Positions 1-11,280 of a DNA stretch of 64,000 nt are shown in pieces. Within the stretch, counting starts at the first letter, position 1; every line of letters begins with the position of its first letter. The DNA is taken from NCBI GenBank assembly GCA_032690845.1, contig CM064417.1, positions 22,918,808 to 22,982,807 of the forward strand, written 5' to 3'. A program made the translations under genes and the position numbers. A model generated the notes under the pieces. The model made no database searches, was not told the DNA's origin, and saw only the letters and a program-made list of their open reading frames with translations. The DNA is from Eleusine coracana subsp. coracana (taxonomy: Eukaryota; Streptophyta; Magnoliopsida; Poales; Poaceae).

Positions 1-738
1 ATATACTGATTCTATGATTTTACTGGTACCAACTTGAGGGCAATTATAGGGTATGGCAATGGTTCAGTTCATTTGAATTATCTTGGTATTGACATCAAAA
101 TGACCTTTCATATTTGCAAAAATGCATACTTCTAACTCTTCTGTATTTGTGAACAATTTGGTCGCTGCATGATTTTTGCACCAACTTGTCCTTCCTATAA
201 ACCAGTGAACAAAGGATTAACAAGTTACAAGTGATCTACGTTGTACTATAATCTAATATTAACGTGTTCACCTCTCCTCTCTGATTGAGTAAGAACTTCT
301 TTTCTTCTATGAGTTATTATGATAAAACAAATCTCATATCATTCATACATATATAGCTTAATAATTTTCATTTAAACAATATTTGTGTCTGTGGCATGGA
401 ATAAATTTGGATGTGGGATTCTTAACCAAGCAAAGATAATGTAGGATGGAATTCTCTTTAGTGGAATAGTTTGGATCATGAAAGTATTGTAAGGCAAAGG
501 GCGCTATTTGATTTTCCTGCTTTTCTACTCTGTACTATACTAAGTTTGATTTGGCAGTCATGTCCTTTTGCAACATCTTTATTGTTGTACATTTGCCAGT
601 CCTAGGAATCGAGGATTCAAGGTGTTGAGCTCTCTTGCTATCGTTCTGTTGTGTAAAGATCGTCCACAGATAACAGATATGTTTGCTGTTTGTCAAACAA
701 CATAAGGATGATATTTACTTTGGACTTTGAGAGGGTCA
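1..738. other. Intergenic, no gene seen
   Basis: AT-rich sequence with no open frame of note, no clear repeat ends and no RNA gene that I can recognise. It ends at the MITE that starts at 739. It could hold distal promoter elements of the gene at 1608 or part of an upstream gene's intron or 3' end; nothing in the sequence decides this. Confidence 0.5.
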
Positions 739-1040
739 GAGCATCTCCAACCATTATCTAAAATTTCTTCCTAAATCAAAATTTAGAATATTATTAGCAA
801 AATCATTCTCCAACTGTTATGTAAATCAGTTCCCTAAATATACCAACTTCCTAAACAAGTGCTCTAGGTTGCTATATTTAGAAACTAAATAGGAACTCCC
901 AAAACACAAAATTCATTTGGAGACCAGATATTGGGAATTGTTGGAGGAAACAAGTTTTTTCACTCTATAATTCTTTAGAAACTCCCTAAACCCAGATTTA
1001 GAGAGTTTTTTTTTTTTTTACATATTTGTTGGAGATACTC
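739..1040. mobile_element. MITE-like element with GAGCATCTCCAAC ends
   Basis: About 302 bp of AT-rich sequence bounded by imperfect inverted ends: GAGCATCTCCAACC on the left, and GTTGGAGATACTC on the right (reverse complement GAGTATCTCCAAC). The inside has no coding potential and repeats short words such as CCCTAAA/TTTAGA on both strands, so it could fold. Ends of the GAGCATCTCCAAC type are common in grass miniature elements. I could not find a clean target-site duplication, so I do not assign a superfamily. Confidence 0.6.
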
Positions 1041-1502
1041 AGGGGACAAAGTTTACCTTTGGAACAAAACAAAACCGCAGATAAAAAAACAAAATTGTTT
1101 TATTCAAAAATTTTGTACATGGGAGGGGAGAGGCCCATACCTTTTAGGTCGGTTTCCATTTTTAGCCGAACAAGTTTGCTGTGTGTTGAGCGTTGATGAA
1201 TAGCCTAAAACCGGTGAATGCTCAGGTATGTTGGGCCTTTGTCACATGGATAACACACTGATCAGCATCATCTGTCGTAAGCAAGCTCAGCGTCCAGCAC
1301 GCCACCACTGGCTGGAACGAGGAGTTCGTTATTGTTCGGCCGGTGTCTGGCGCAACCGTCCGTGCAGTTTCTTGTGAGTGTGACCAACCCGGACGTGGGT
1401 CGTGAGCGGCCTAGAATCTTTACAGGCACGGCGCCCTCGTTCCGTGCAGCTCTCCGCAAGATAGCATTTCTCGCTCGTTGCATGCTGAATTTCCTCGAGC
1501 GC

Positions 1503-1512
1503 TATATAAAAA
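1503..1512 (+). promoter_or_regulatory. TATA box of the DMP gene
   Basis: The run TATATAAAAA lies 95-105 bases upstream of the start codon at 1608, in a local GC-rich promoter. Transcription would start about 30 bases downstream, near 1535-1545, leaving a 5' leader of roughly 65-75 bases. Confidence 0.7.
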
Positions 1513-1607
1513 GGTGATCGAAGCAGGGCACCAGAGACACCAGCAACACAACGCATTTCGTCTCTCAGCATCCTCTGCACCAGGGATACCAGCTTAATTT
1601 CGCCCAT

Positions 1608-2294
1608 ATGGATCCCAACGCGACGCACATCCAGATAATCCCTGCTACGACAACAGCCCAAGCCTCATCATCGTCCTCCTCGCCCGAGGATACGCAGCCG
1701 GCACGGCCGATCATTGACCCGCCAGCGGCGCCCGTGCGGCCGGTGGTGGACAAGACGACGCTGTCGAGCGCGTCGGACCTCCTGAAGCTGTTGCCGACGG
1801 GCACCGTGCTGGCATTCCAGGCGCTGGCGCCGTCGTTCAGCAACCACGGACTGTGCTACGCGGCGAACCGGTACCTGATCATTGCGCTCATCGCCGCGTG
1901 CGCTACCTCGTGCGTGCTCCTCTCCTTCACGGACAGCCTCGTCGGCCGCGACGGCAAGCTGTACCATGGCGTGGCTACCTTCTGGGGGCTGTACCCGTTA
2001 AACTTCACGGGTACGCCCGCGGAACGGGACGCCACGTTCAAGGACCTGTCCCGTTTCCGGATCACGGCGCTGGACTTCGTGCACGCCTTCTTCTCAGCGC
2101 TCGTGTTCCTGGCTGTGGCGCTCGCTGATGCCAGCATACAGGGGTGCCTGTTCCCGGACGCCGGGCCCGACGTGAGGGAGCTGCTGGTGAACCTGCCGCT
2201 GGGGGTGGGATTCCTGTCCAGCGTCGTCTTCATGATCTTCCCCACCACCAGGAACAGCATCGGCTACTCGGACACCACGCCCCATGCCCAGTGA
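1608..2294 (+). CDS. DUF679 / DMP family membrane protein
   Basis: An intronless 228-codon frame encoding a plant DUF679 membrane protein (DMP family). The N-terminal 45 residues are hydrophilic and rich in S, T, A and P, with a serine run at 20-25. The DUF679 domain follows, with four hydrophobic segments at about residues 59-76, 88-107, 156-174 and 193-211. Family-like stretches include LKLLPTGTVLAFQALAP (60-76), the FTD at 107-109, and a C-terminal IGYSDT. DMP proteins act in endomembranes; relatives are linked to senescence, membrane remodelling and, for the maize DMP gene and Arabidopsis DMP8/9, gamete fusion and haploid induction. I cannot say which subgroup this is. The ATG has a TATA box 100 bases upstream and the codons are GC-rich at third positions, as in many grass genes. 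No frame damage is visible. The nested transposons begin 195 bases after the stop codon, so the 3' untranslated region is short or runs into them. Confidence 0.9.
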   Translation: MDPNATHIQIIPATTTAQASSSSSSPEDTQPARPIIDPPAAPVRPVVDKTTLSSASDLLKLLPTGTVLAFQALAPSFSNHGLCYAANRYLIIALIAACATSCVLLSFTDSLVGRDGKLYHGVATFWGLYPLNFTGTPAERDATFKDLSRFRITALDFVHAFFSALVFLAVALADASIQGCLFPDAGPDVRELLVNLPLGVGFLSSVVFMIFPTTRNSIGYSDTTPHAQ

Positions 2295-2488
2295 CGAACA
2301 AGCGGCGTAGCCCGCCGCGTGTTTATATGGTACTACCTCCGGATTTTTAATGTTGAGCTGGAACACCAAACCGAAAATGAATACGGAGTATAGTGATGTT
2401 TGTTGTATGTACTGTGGATAAACTTCCTTGCTGTTCAATGAAATTTAGTTATTAGCTAGGTTTAATCTTGTCCTGGATCTTTGGTTAA

Positions 2489-2492
2489 CTAG
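2489..2492 (-). mobile_element. Split 3' end (CTAG) of the first Helitron-like copy
   Basis: On the minus strand the Helitron-like element reads ...GGTTCCTGCTAG followed by host T. The CTAG is at 2489-2492, but the adjoining GGTTCCTG is now at 28440 and beyond, because the CACTA element inserted at TAG and duplicated it (2490-2492 and 28437-28439). The base after CTAG on the minus strand is T, as expected for insertion between A and T. Confidence 0.65.
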
Positions 2493-2589
2493 CACTATCA
2501 CAAATCAGGTCTGTAGCTGCGGCAGCCTAAATGTCGTAGCGGCGGCGGCGTGGCCCAAAGTGCGCCGCCGCTATAGAGCCTAGGAGGCA

Positions 2590-3193
2590 TACGCATTCGG
2601 ACAGCTCCGACCCTCACTCGAACAGTGGCGGTCCAAAAATTTGGACAAAAATCAAGGGGAAAGGTTTTGAGTTCTTTTTTTTTTGCAAATTTACTCTCTG
2701 AGGTAAGGGAACTCATCCCATATATTTTTTATGCTATTATTTTGAAATCAAGTTGAATTTTGCAATTCAAGTTTGTTAGGTTTTCATCAAATTTTAGCTA
2801 AATTCATTTGATTTGTATGGTTCTATTGGGTTGTAGTTGAAGTTTATAAAGGCATACATCATCTATTTTCATCACTATACAAAAAAATTACTATATCTAG
2901 CCTCTTTTATTTCAATGAGAATCTAGATCTAGTTTGGTTGCAAGAAGACAGAGAGAGTGTTAGGGCAAGATGGATATTTATTTTTATTATTTCTCGATAA
3001 AAGTTAAATAATATATAGAATAATTTGATGTTTGTTTTATTTTACCTTGCATAATATTTATTACTTTCTATATTTATTATTCAATATATATTTATATTTA
3101 TATTTATATTTAATAAATGTTTAATATTTTTATTACACATAATAAATTAATTAATGTAAAATATTTTTTGGTTCTTGTTGAAGGTCGTTCGTG
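2590..3193 (+). other. 5' leader / promoter region of the CACTA element
   Basis: AT-rich sequence between the subterminal repeats and the transposase start. It has no long frame. It probably holds the transposase promoter, and possibly an intron ending just before the coding start, but no element is distinctive enough to mark. Confidence 0.45.
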
Positions 3194-3706
3194 ATGGATA
3201 GATCTTGGATGAACGAGGCATTGAGTCCGGGTCCAATATTTTTATGAGAAGTCTCTAAATTTGTCGAAGGGGTCCCACAACATGCTTGACGTGAAGGGAC
3301 GACTGATATATATTATTCGTGTTTTGATTAGAAGAATCAGAAGCCTTGGAATGATATAGAAGTAATCAACTCACACTTGGTGCAGAGGAGTTTTGTTGAG
3401 GGGTACACGAGATGGACAAAACATAGTGAGAACAGTGTGGTCGATATGGAATTTGATGAGCATATTGAAGTTGAAGTCGAGGCTGTCAATTCGCTTGGTG
3501 CAGATGCGACGGAGTCACCTAGTGAAGCTGATTTTGATGTTGAGGAGTTGTTATGTATATTGAGCCGCAAGTGTTGATCAATACCGGTACAACTAAAGGG
3601 CTTAATAATTTTTATAAAATAAAGAAGACATCAAAGGATCCATTATATGATGAATCTATGAGATGTGGTAAAGAGTTCACCGTATTGTGTACTATACTTG
3701 AGCTGA
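3194..3706 (+). pseudogene. CACTA tnp2-type transposase, 5' part
   Basis: A frame starting ATG-GAT-AGA-TCT-TGG (MDRSWM) at 3194 matches the usual beginning of plant tnp2 transposases. In-frame stops follow soon after, and a clean stretch runs from 3377 to 3577 with acidic sequence (MEFDEHIEVEVEAVN). The frame is cut at 3706 by the Tekay-like element. It resumes at 18191: ATACTTGAGCTGA before the insertion and TGAAGCTGAAGGCC after the duplicated GCTGA join in phase, giving LELMKLKAMHGW, a typical tnp2 segment. The insertion therefore went into an exon. Confidence 0.8.
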
Positions 3707-6700
3707 TGTGACACCCCTGGTGTCAAGGAGTCCCAAGAACCTACCCTTGGAATCTTGATCACCAGAATAAGAGCAGGGACCAAAAATTTGAACTGAATGG
3801 GGTCAAATTTGAATTTAATTCAAATAATTTGAATCTCATTTGAACTACAAGTCCTAAAATTATAATAGAACTTACCCCCACCAAAAATATATGTTGACCA
3901 CCATGCCTAACTAGAATTTTGTGGATTTTATCAGAATTCTATTCCTTTATTTAATGGTATAAATAAATGCCTAAAGTCTCGAAAACAACCCTCCTTGCAA
4001 AAATTCATATTCAAATTTGAATGGGAACCATTGACCAGTAGCATTTTTATAAAATCAAACACTTCATGTGGGGCTTGCCCATATTTTTGGTTTACTTTGA
4101 TCGGTTCTCAATAAAACCCCATGAAAATACTAAGCACTGACAGCTTATAGGAATTTGAAATAAAGGAAAAACAAAAATCCGTCGTGGCACCCACCAGTCA
4201 GCCCCTTGTGACAAAGCACACCCGGCGCCGCACGTTCTCCCTTGCCTGCTGTCGCCGCGTGGCCATCAGCATACGGCCAATGGCCGAAGCCGCGGATCGA
4301 CGCCCCCACCTGGGCTTTGGACATCCCTTTTGTCGCCCCTTTCCCTGTCCGAACGGCTCGTCATTTCCCTCTTCTCTCTCTGTCTCGCTCTCGCCCAGCA
4401 CTGTTGCCGCTTGGAGCCGAGCTCCATCCCGCCGATGCTCCACCGCTCAACCCAACTCGTCGAGCTACCCGGAGCTCCGCCTCTATGTCCGTGACCTCCT
4501 CTCGAAGTCGTTCCTCCTCCCCTACATCGAGCCGCCGTCGATTGCCAGCTTCTTCCCCGCCTCTGATCGCCGCTCCGCCGCGTCGCGCGCACTCGCCAGT
4601 GAGCCCTGACCCGATTCCTCCCACATGCATGTCATACTCGACCTCGTGGACCTTCTGGTACTCACCCGGCCTCCTCCCATGCACTCTCTCTCCCGGAGCA
4701 CCGTCGCCGCCCGCCGTCGTCCGCCTCCCTTACCGAAATCCCGCTCCGGTGAGCCGTCTCCTTCTTTCTTGCGCGCTTTGCACCCGCCTCCACTCCCTTG
4801 GTCATCTCTGCACAAATGTAGGTTCCGCCGCTGCCCTGGCTGGCCGCCGAGCCCGCGCCGCCGCACTCAACCGCGAGCACCGCCGCATGCGCGCGCACGC
4901 TCGCCTCGGCCTAGCCGAGCTAGCCACTAGGCTGCATGAGGCCATTGGGCCTCCAATCGCACTCGGGCCGGATCTGGCCCGAGGACACCCACCCGCGCGT
5001 GTTCGGCCAATGGGCCGCAGAGAAGTCGACCCACATTGAAATTTTTATTTTCTTCTATTAATCAATTTCAGGAAATTTATTAAATATTGTAAAATACATA
5101 GTAAATTAAGTACTGTGAATCTAGGAGCAACGTAAATTTTGTTGGTCTTCTCTAGACATGTACTATTTAAGAAAAATACTAAATCCCTCTGCATGTGAGT
5201 ATTTTTACCAGCACTAAATTGATTAGCTAAAATACTAATAAAATCATAAAGAATTCTAGGGTACCAGTAAATTCATGAAACTTGGCGAATAATCCTGTGC
5301 TGATATATTGCACTTTCCTGTAAAAGCGCAAGTTCTGATTCTTAGTATCTTAGTCACAATTAATTATTTCACCTTTGGCATTGTTCTAATTATTTAAAAT
5401 TAATGGCTCATTTCATGAAAGTGAGATTTGGCATATAATTCACTCCTGGCATTGACCATTTACAGTAAATCACTCATGCACTATTGACGAATAGAACCAT
5501 ATCAAAATAATTAAATTGTCTTGTCCATTGTTTAATTATTAAAAATCAAGCAAGTAATGTATATAATGAAAAATTGACATAAGAATCACTCATGGTATGT
5601 TCTATTTACAGTAGATACCACATGAGTAAATAACTACTAAATCATGCTAAGTCATTTAATTGTCTTGTAGGATTTAACATTTCCTAATTACTCGGTAGTG
5701 CAATTTTGGGTTTATCTCATTTATGCTTACTCTTGCATGATAACATGCTCAACACACTATTGATATTACTTGATCATAAGTACACATAGAACCCTTCACT
5801 TCTACATATCACATTTCTGCATTAACGTATTTGTTGTGGAAGTGCCATAAACTTTCTCTCATAATCATCATCATTTGCATCATATAGATCACGAAGTGAA
5901 CCACGTGGAGGCAAGACAGGAGCAGGAGGCAGGAGGACCGGGTGGTGCTTCAGCTAACCAGGAGCAGGACCAAGGTAAGTCCCGGTGCATCCCACTAGTT
6001 TTACATTTTTATTTTCACATTAGTTAGGGATGTAGGCTTGTTTGTGCATTAAGTTTATAGGAGTTGTTTGAAAACTTAGTATTGCAGTAGGTTCCCTTTT
6101 ACCCGGTATTAGCCTCAGGATGGTAGTCGCTCTGGTTAATCTAGGACGACTATTCATTGAGTGGTATGGAGACCACTCGTAGACCATGAAACATTATCAT
6201 TGGGGAATGATATCGGCTGAAGAAAAGTTTGGATGGGACAACAATGCAGACCAGACGGGCAACTAGGTGGAAAGGGAAGGACTGCTTGTCTTTAAGGAGG
6301 TAGCCCCGTCCGAGTCATCTAAGGCTACGCCTTGTGTCTGGCCCATGGGATCAAGTTTGAACGTATTGTTTGCATGCTAGAGTTATGGGCCCAGTAAACT
6401 AATGTAGCTACGACTACTGCCTGGTCAGAAGATAGCCTTCTCCCTTCTTTGGTGGAATTAGGGCTGAGAGGAGGGAAGAATGCACCCACGGATGGCGGCA
6501 CGGGGCGCATCGCGTTAGGGTACCCTTCTTGGGGGAGTCTGGACCCGGAAGACCTTGTGGTACCACAGCGAAAGGTTGCTCCATGCGGCTTCCATGAAGC
6601 GCGTATGGATCGTGCAAGCAGGTTTCTTCTGTATGATGTAAATCGATTCGAGTCGCTACCCCTCATTGTAATGAGTACCACTTGATTGCTGCTCTGGAAC

Positions 6701-7431
6701 AGTGTTGGAAGCCATTAATATGATGGATGGGTTCAATACTATTGTATGGAATTGTACTAATTGTATTGCAACCATGATTATTGTAGTTTTAGTGCAAACT
6801 AAATTTATTATTCTGCATGGCAACTTAACTTGATGCTAAAACTTAAAAAGTAAGGATCTACTCTTAGGCTGGCTTTTTGGCAACATAAACCCTACCTTTA
6901 GCTTATGCATGTCTAGGAGTCAGCTGTAGATGGCCATTTTGACGGGTCAGTCTTCCTGAGTAAATTATTAGTTCAGGGCATAGCTCTATATGGTTTTCAG
7001 ATGATCAGGGTGGAGACTGCCACTGCGGTGGGAGGTTCCACTAGGAAGGCCAGCATCCTGACTGCTGGAATATTGAATGGGAGCTTTGCACCAACAACGA
7101 TGTGGAGTAATTTGTTGATTGCCAGTACAGTGTTTTGGGCAGAACACCTATCATCATCGGATGTCCTATGTGTATCGTCGTGAGAGGACGATTGTACCTT
7201 ACTTATTCTATCGAACCATTTATTTCTGTTGAACTATGTCGCTTCCGCACTTTTAAAACTCTGGTTTTAAATTTAAATTCAAATTTATGTAAAACTCTGT
7301 ACTCTATATATGTTCTTGTTGCAACTATATTCTTCTATCATGTGTTGTACTATTAGGCATCATAGCGCGTGCCGTCACCCGAGAATGATCCTGGAATGGG
7401 GTCATCTATGTGGTAAGACGGTTCTATTACA
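3707..7431 (+). repeat. 5' LTR of the Tekay-like element
   Basis: A 3725 bp LTR with TG...CA ends, matching 14549-18185 along its length with small insertions and deletions. One example is a stretch around 4250-4290 that is absent from the 3' copy. The GC-rich part (about 4180-5040) contains open frames in several phases, but they are not conserved between the two LTRs. Confidence 0.92.
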
Positions 7432-7434
7432 GCG

Positions 7435-7446
7435 TGGTATCAGAGC
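7435..7446 (+). other. Primer-binding site of the Tekay-like element
   Basis: TGGTATCAGAGC lies three bases after the 5' LTR. This is the standard sequence complementary to the 3' end of plant initiator methionine tRNA, used to prime minus-strand DNA. Confidence 0.9.
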
Positions 7447-8877
7447 TATGTCGGGAATAGTGCAACATTCAAAGACATATTTTTGAAAACCCCGTTACGA
7501 ATGTGTGAGGACGTGCCCATAGAGATATTATTAGTTATGATTCAGGTGGCAAAGCTAACTGTAGGAGGTTGTTTGTTTAAATACCAACATTTGCGGCCTT
7601 GTCAACGAAGATATGTGTCCCGCCCTATGGACAGTAACATGGGAAGCTAGCACAAAAGTGTGAACACGGGTTGATTGCGGTAAACATCAGTGACCTGCCC
7701 TAGGGCAATAATAAGGGATTATTTTTGGCTCGTTTCTTTTCTATTTGATATATTATTTCTAAAATGAATCTTCTGCAGGTACGCTAACCACGAATCGAGT
7801 AAGAATGGTGTAGCATACGACTAACTTGAGAGATCGCCTGCCACCGACTATACGTATGGTCCTATTCGTGGCTAAATTTTATTTTGTGAGGACGTGTAGG
7901 TCGAAAATTATATGCATTCATGCAAAATATTGTAGCATTAAGTCGTTATGGAAACCTGAAATTTCAGCAAATATGTTACTCACATAAAAATCTATATCTT
8001 CTCACTCGAAAGTCAAAAACATTCAAATAAATACTTATTGAAATCATGAACAAACTCTCCATACATCAAGGAACAAAATTTTTTAAAAAGATTTCCGGGC
8101 AATACCATTTATGGTCCGTCCGAGTCAGCACGTCGGTTTGATGTCAATCTGAAATTCAGATTCATGACATATCTTAGAAAATTCATAACTGTTCACTCAG
8201 GCCACCTATGGGGCTGTATGAGCACTTTATGGAAAGGTTGTTAAACATTCTGTAACTTTGATATTCGGACCATTCCTTTTTGAAGCTTTTAAGATACGTT
8301 TATGAGCCTATTTTTAGAACAACATTATTCTGTCCCCAGAAACAGTTCAGCAGACAATAGCAACTTGCAAATTCTATATCTTGAGTTCTAAGAATTTGCT
8401 GGAAGTGTGCAAGTATGCGTTAGAAAGGTGCTAAAATTCTCCATAATGCTGATACTTTACTTCTAGGGCTAAATGAAACGAAACCTGGTTTTCGGACCCT
8501 TTTTCAGACCAAAAACAGTGCTGTCCTCAGCAGATTTCAGATTCTGACTTGCAACTTAGAAAATTCATAGCTCCTGAGCCACTTATTAGACGAAGTTGAG
8601 TAAGTACTCGTTGGAAAGGTATTGAAATCGTCTACAACATTGATGTTCGGTGGTTTTCCAAATTCTGTAAGTAAGTTTACTTAAAAGCTCAATTTAGTGG
8701 CTGCTGTACCCTAGGACAGAACGCACCCTTTTCAGAGGAGTAACGTAATCCATCCTGAGAATGTAAACAATTTCAATAGCCTAATTTCTTTCATTAATAA
8801 TCATATCTTATTGTTTTGTTGTTGACCTGCATTCTCTGCGTTCGGAACAACTACTCACTATTGGGTTTGTGTTCCAG
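7447..8877 (+). other. Leader of the Tekay-like element
   Basis: About 1.4 kb with no long frame between the primer-binding site and the first coding region. A run ending TTTGTGTTCCAG lies directly before the ATG at 8878 and looks like a splice acceptor, so the upstream frame may be expressed from a spliced RNA. This is inference only. Confidence 0.45.
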
Positions 8878-9831
8878 ATGGACGAGCACGGGTTCGAAGT
8901 GTTCCAGCACGACGGGTGGCGCTACACCACCGGTCTACACCACCGTGGCTTTCCCACCCTCTTGTGGGAGATGCTGCACGCTCTGGGGTATGAGGAGCAG
9001 CCTTCCTACTGAGAGTGTGAGATCCGTCACCACGGTGTGACTTTTGCAGAGGTGCACATCAGCGTTTTCTCTCACAACGCAACCCGACTTGGCGGGGATA
9101 GAGAGCAGGTGATGTGTGGGAGCTTCAGGGAGGGCTTGGAGAGAGTCGCCCACAGGGCTCTCACTCACTTCTGTGGGCGCAACATAGCAGCGCTTTCTGG
9201 GACTCCGTTCGAGATGATCCCTATCTGGCACCAGGCAGACCCTATCTGGCAGAGGCGCGTGAGGCACGTCTCCCGTGATGACTACCCGGATTACCACACG
9301 GGATACCAAAGCGTATCTCACTACTCTGAGTACCTCCTCAACTTGGATGAGGAGTATAGCAGCCGCAGCAGCATTCTACTAGCTGACGCTGAGCAGGTTT
9401 GGATGCAGAGGAATGACCTACAGCCACAGGTTGATGCACAACAGAGGGAGATTCAGCGGCTGACCACTGCTCTTAAGGCGAGTGAGACTCGCGTTACAGA
9501 GGTCACTGGACAGCGCGGCACCCTCGCGTAGGAGGTAGACAGATATGGCGTGATCATGCAACAGCGCGCCAACCACAACGAGCACCTGCAGCAGCAGCTG
9601 GCAAATGCCCAACAGGAGATGGAGCTTATGGCATAGGACCTTGAGACCCTGGCTCATGAGAACCAGGACCTATAGGCATAGTTGGACGTGGTTGCTGCGC
9701 CACCGGCAACACCCGCAGAGGAGGACCCTGAGGAGGCGATGGACGAGGAGTCCGACGTGGACTACGAGCCACCCGCTCCGACAGGCGCAGACCGTCCAGG
9801 ACCCTCTGGCACAGCTGGAGGCAGGGCTTAG
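8878..9831 (+). pseudogene. Extra frame upstream of gag (orf0-like), broken
   Basis: A frame of about 317 codons beginning MDEHGFEVFQHDGWRYTTG, with a globular N-terminal part. From about residue 160 it has a Q-, E- and L-rich stretch with heptad-like spacing that should form a coiled coil, then an acidic proline-rich tail. Five in-frame stops interrupt it: TGA at 9010 and TAG at 9529, 9634, 9673 and 9679. It is separate from gag, which starts at 10147. Some large grass Gypsy elements (RIRE3/RIRE8 type) carry an additional frame here of unknown function. The TAG stops sit in a glutamine-rich stretch, so CAG-to-TAG changes at methylated CHG sites are a likely cause. Confidence 0.65.
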
Positions 9832-10146
9832 TAGTTCGTAGTAGACATGACTAGACCGTGCATGTAGGGCAGGATAGATGGGTAGCTTTTAACGATCCAC
9901 ACGTGGTTGTTGTATTTTGGGGAATCACCCACGTGAACAGCTTTTGTAACTCGATGGCCACATATTCCAAGTTTATATAGTGCAGACTTATTGACTTGTA
10001 TTAAGACCTGTGTTAACTTAGGAATGCTAGCTTTTATCAAAAATATGTTGTCTACATTCATTGTTGCCTTGTGTTGCTATATTACTTGATTTGGTATCAT
10101 GTAATTGTATAAGAGACTAATAGTACCCTAATTCTTGCATTTTAGA

Positions 10147-11280
10147 ATGGCTCGTACTCGCAACACCAATGAGCTTCATGGTGAATAGCCCGAGGGCTCC
10201 AGGGCTAGAGATGATAACACTCAGCAGGGGACTCCACCAACCCCACCGGACCCCATGCAGAGGATGGCGCAATTCTTCGCTACCGTGATGGAGAACCAGC
10301 AACAACAAGGAGAATTTATGCGGGAGCTGATATAGCAGAACATGGCAAATAGGAATGCTAGGGGCAACAATGACAACGCACCGCAGAACAGTACCTATGC
10401 CGACTTCCTCGCCACCAGGCCACCTACGTTTAGCTCCACCACAGAGCCCATGGAAGCTGAAAATTTCCTTCGCATGCTTGAGTCCAAGTTTGGGCTCCTC
10501 AACTGCACACCGGCGCAAAAGACATTGTATGCAGCACAGCAGCTGCATGGAGCAGCTGGGGCATGGTGGGCCAACCATGTTGCTTCAATTGGAGAAAACC
10601 AACAGATTACTTGGGACGAGTTCAAGACAGCGTTCCGTGCCCACTACATTCCTGCGGGGCTCATCCGCAGGAAGGCACGAGAATTCGCGGCCCTGAAACA
10701 AGGCAACCACGGCGTCAAAGAATACTGTGAGGAATTCAACTGTTTGGCACTGTATGCTCCTGAACAAGTAGACACCCCCACCAAGCGTAAGGACTGTTTC
10801 TTGGAGGGACTTAGTGCAGAACTGCAGGACTGCCTCAACCTTAACATGGGCGACAGATTCGCTGAGTTCGTCAACAATGCTATCATTGCGGAAGATGGAT
10901 ATCATAAGGTGATGGCAAAGAGGAAGAGATCCTCTAGTGCTATAGGGCCATCCAGTGGACCCCCACAGAAGTATCGCAGGGTGTACATGGATCCGTCAGG
11001 CTAGAAGTATCGCTCTACACCAGTGACTGCACCATTCCCACGTCCACCTTAGCGGACCCAGCAGTGACCACAGGCACCGCTGCAGCAGCAAAGCTAAGGA
11101 GGGTATCGCTCACCACAGCAGCAGAACACCCTGACAGGACCCTTTCCCTGTTACAACTGCAGTCATCTTGGACACTTCTCAAGGGAGTGCCCGTACCCCA
11201 AGAAAAACACCGGTCAGAACCTGCCGAGGAACAACAACGTAGCAACAACAACAAGGGACCTGTCTGCACTGGCCGCGTGA
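10147..11280 (+). pseudogene. gag of the Tekay-like element
   Basis: Capsid-nucleocapsid frame beginning MARTRNTNELHG. The capsid part (about 10342-10920) carries the plant Gypsy gag pattern, with AAGAWW, a W-x-E-F-K motif and YCEEFNCLA-like sequence. A CCHC zinc knuckle, CYNCSHLGHFSREC, lies near 11149-11190. In-frame stops occur at 10186, 10333 and 11002, with more between 11040 and 11100. The protease is in the next phase, so a shift lies between the knuckle and about 11285. Confidence 0.88.

Noticed and set aside
1329..2438. Minus-strand and shifted frames over the DMP gene
   Set aside because: They are shadows of a GC-rich coding sequence and have no domain of their own.
3377..3577. Stand-alone small gene of 66 codons
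   Set aside because: It is in phase with the tnp2 start at 3194 and reads into the segment cut by the Tekay-like insertion, so it is part of the transposase.
4184..5039. Long frames in the GC-rich part of the Tekay-like LTR (also 15015-15844)
   Set aside because: They occur in several phases and on both strands, carry no domain, and are not kept in the same phase between the two LTRs. Base composition explains them.
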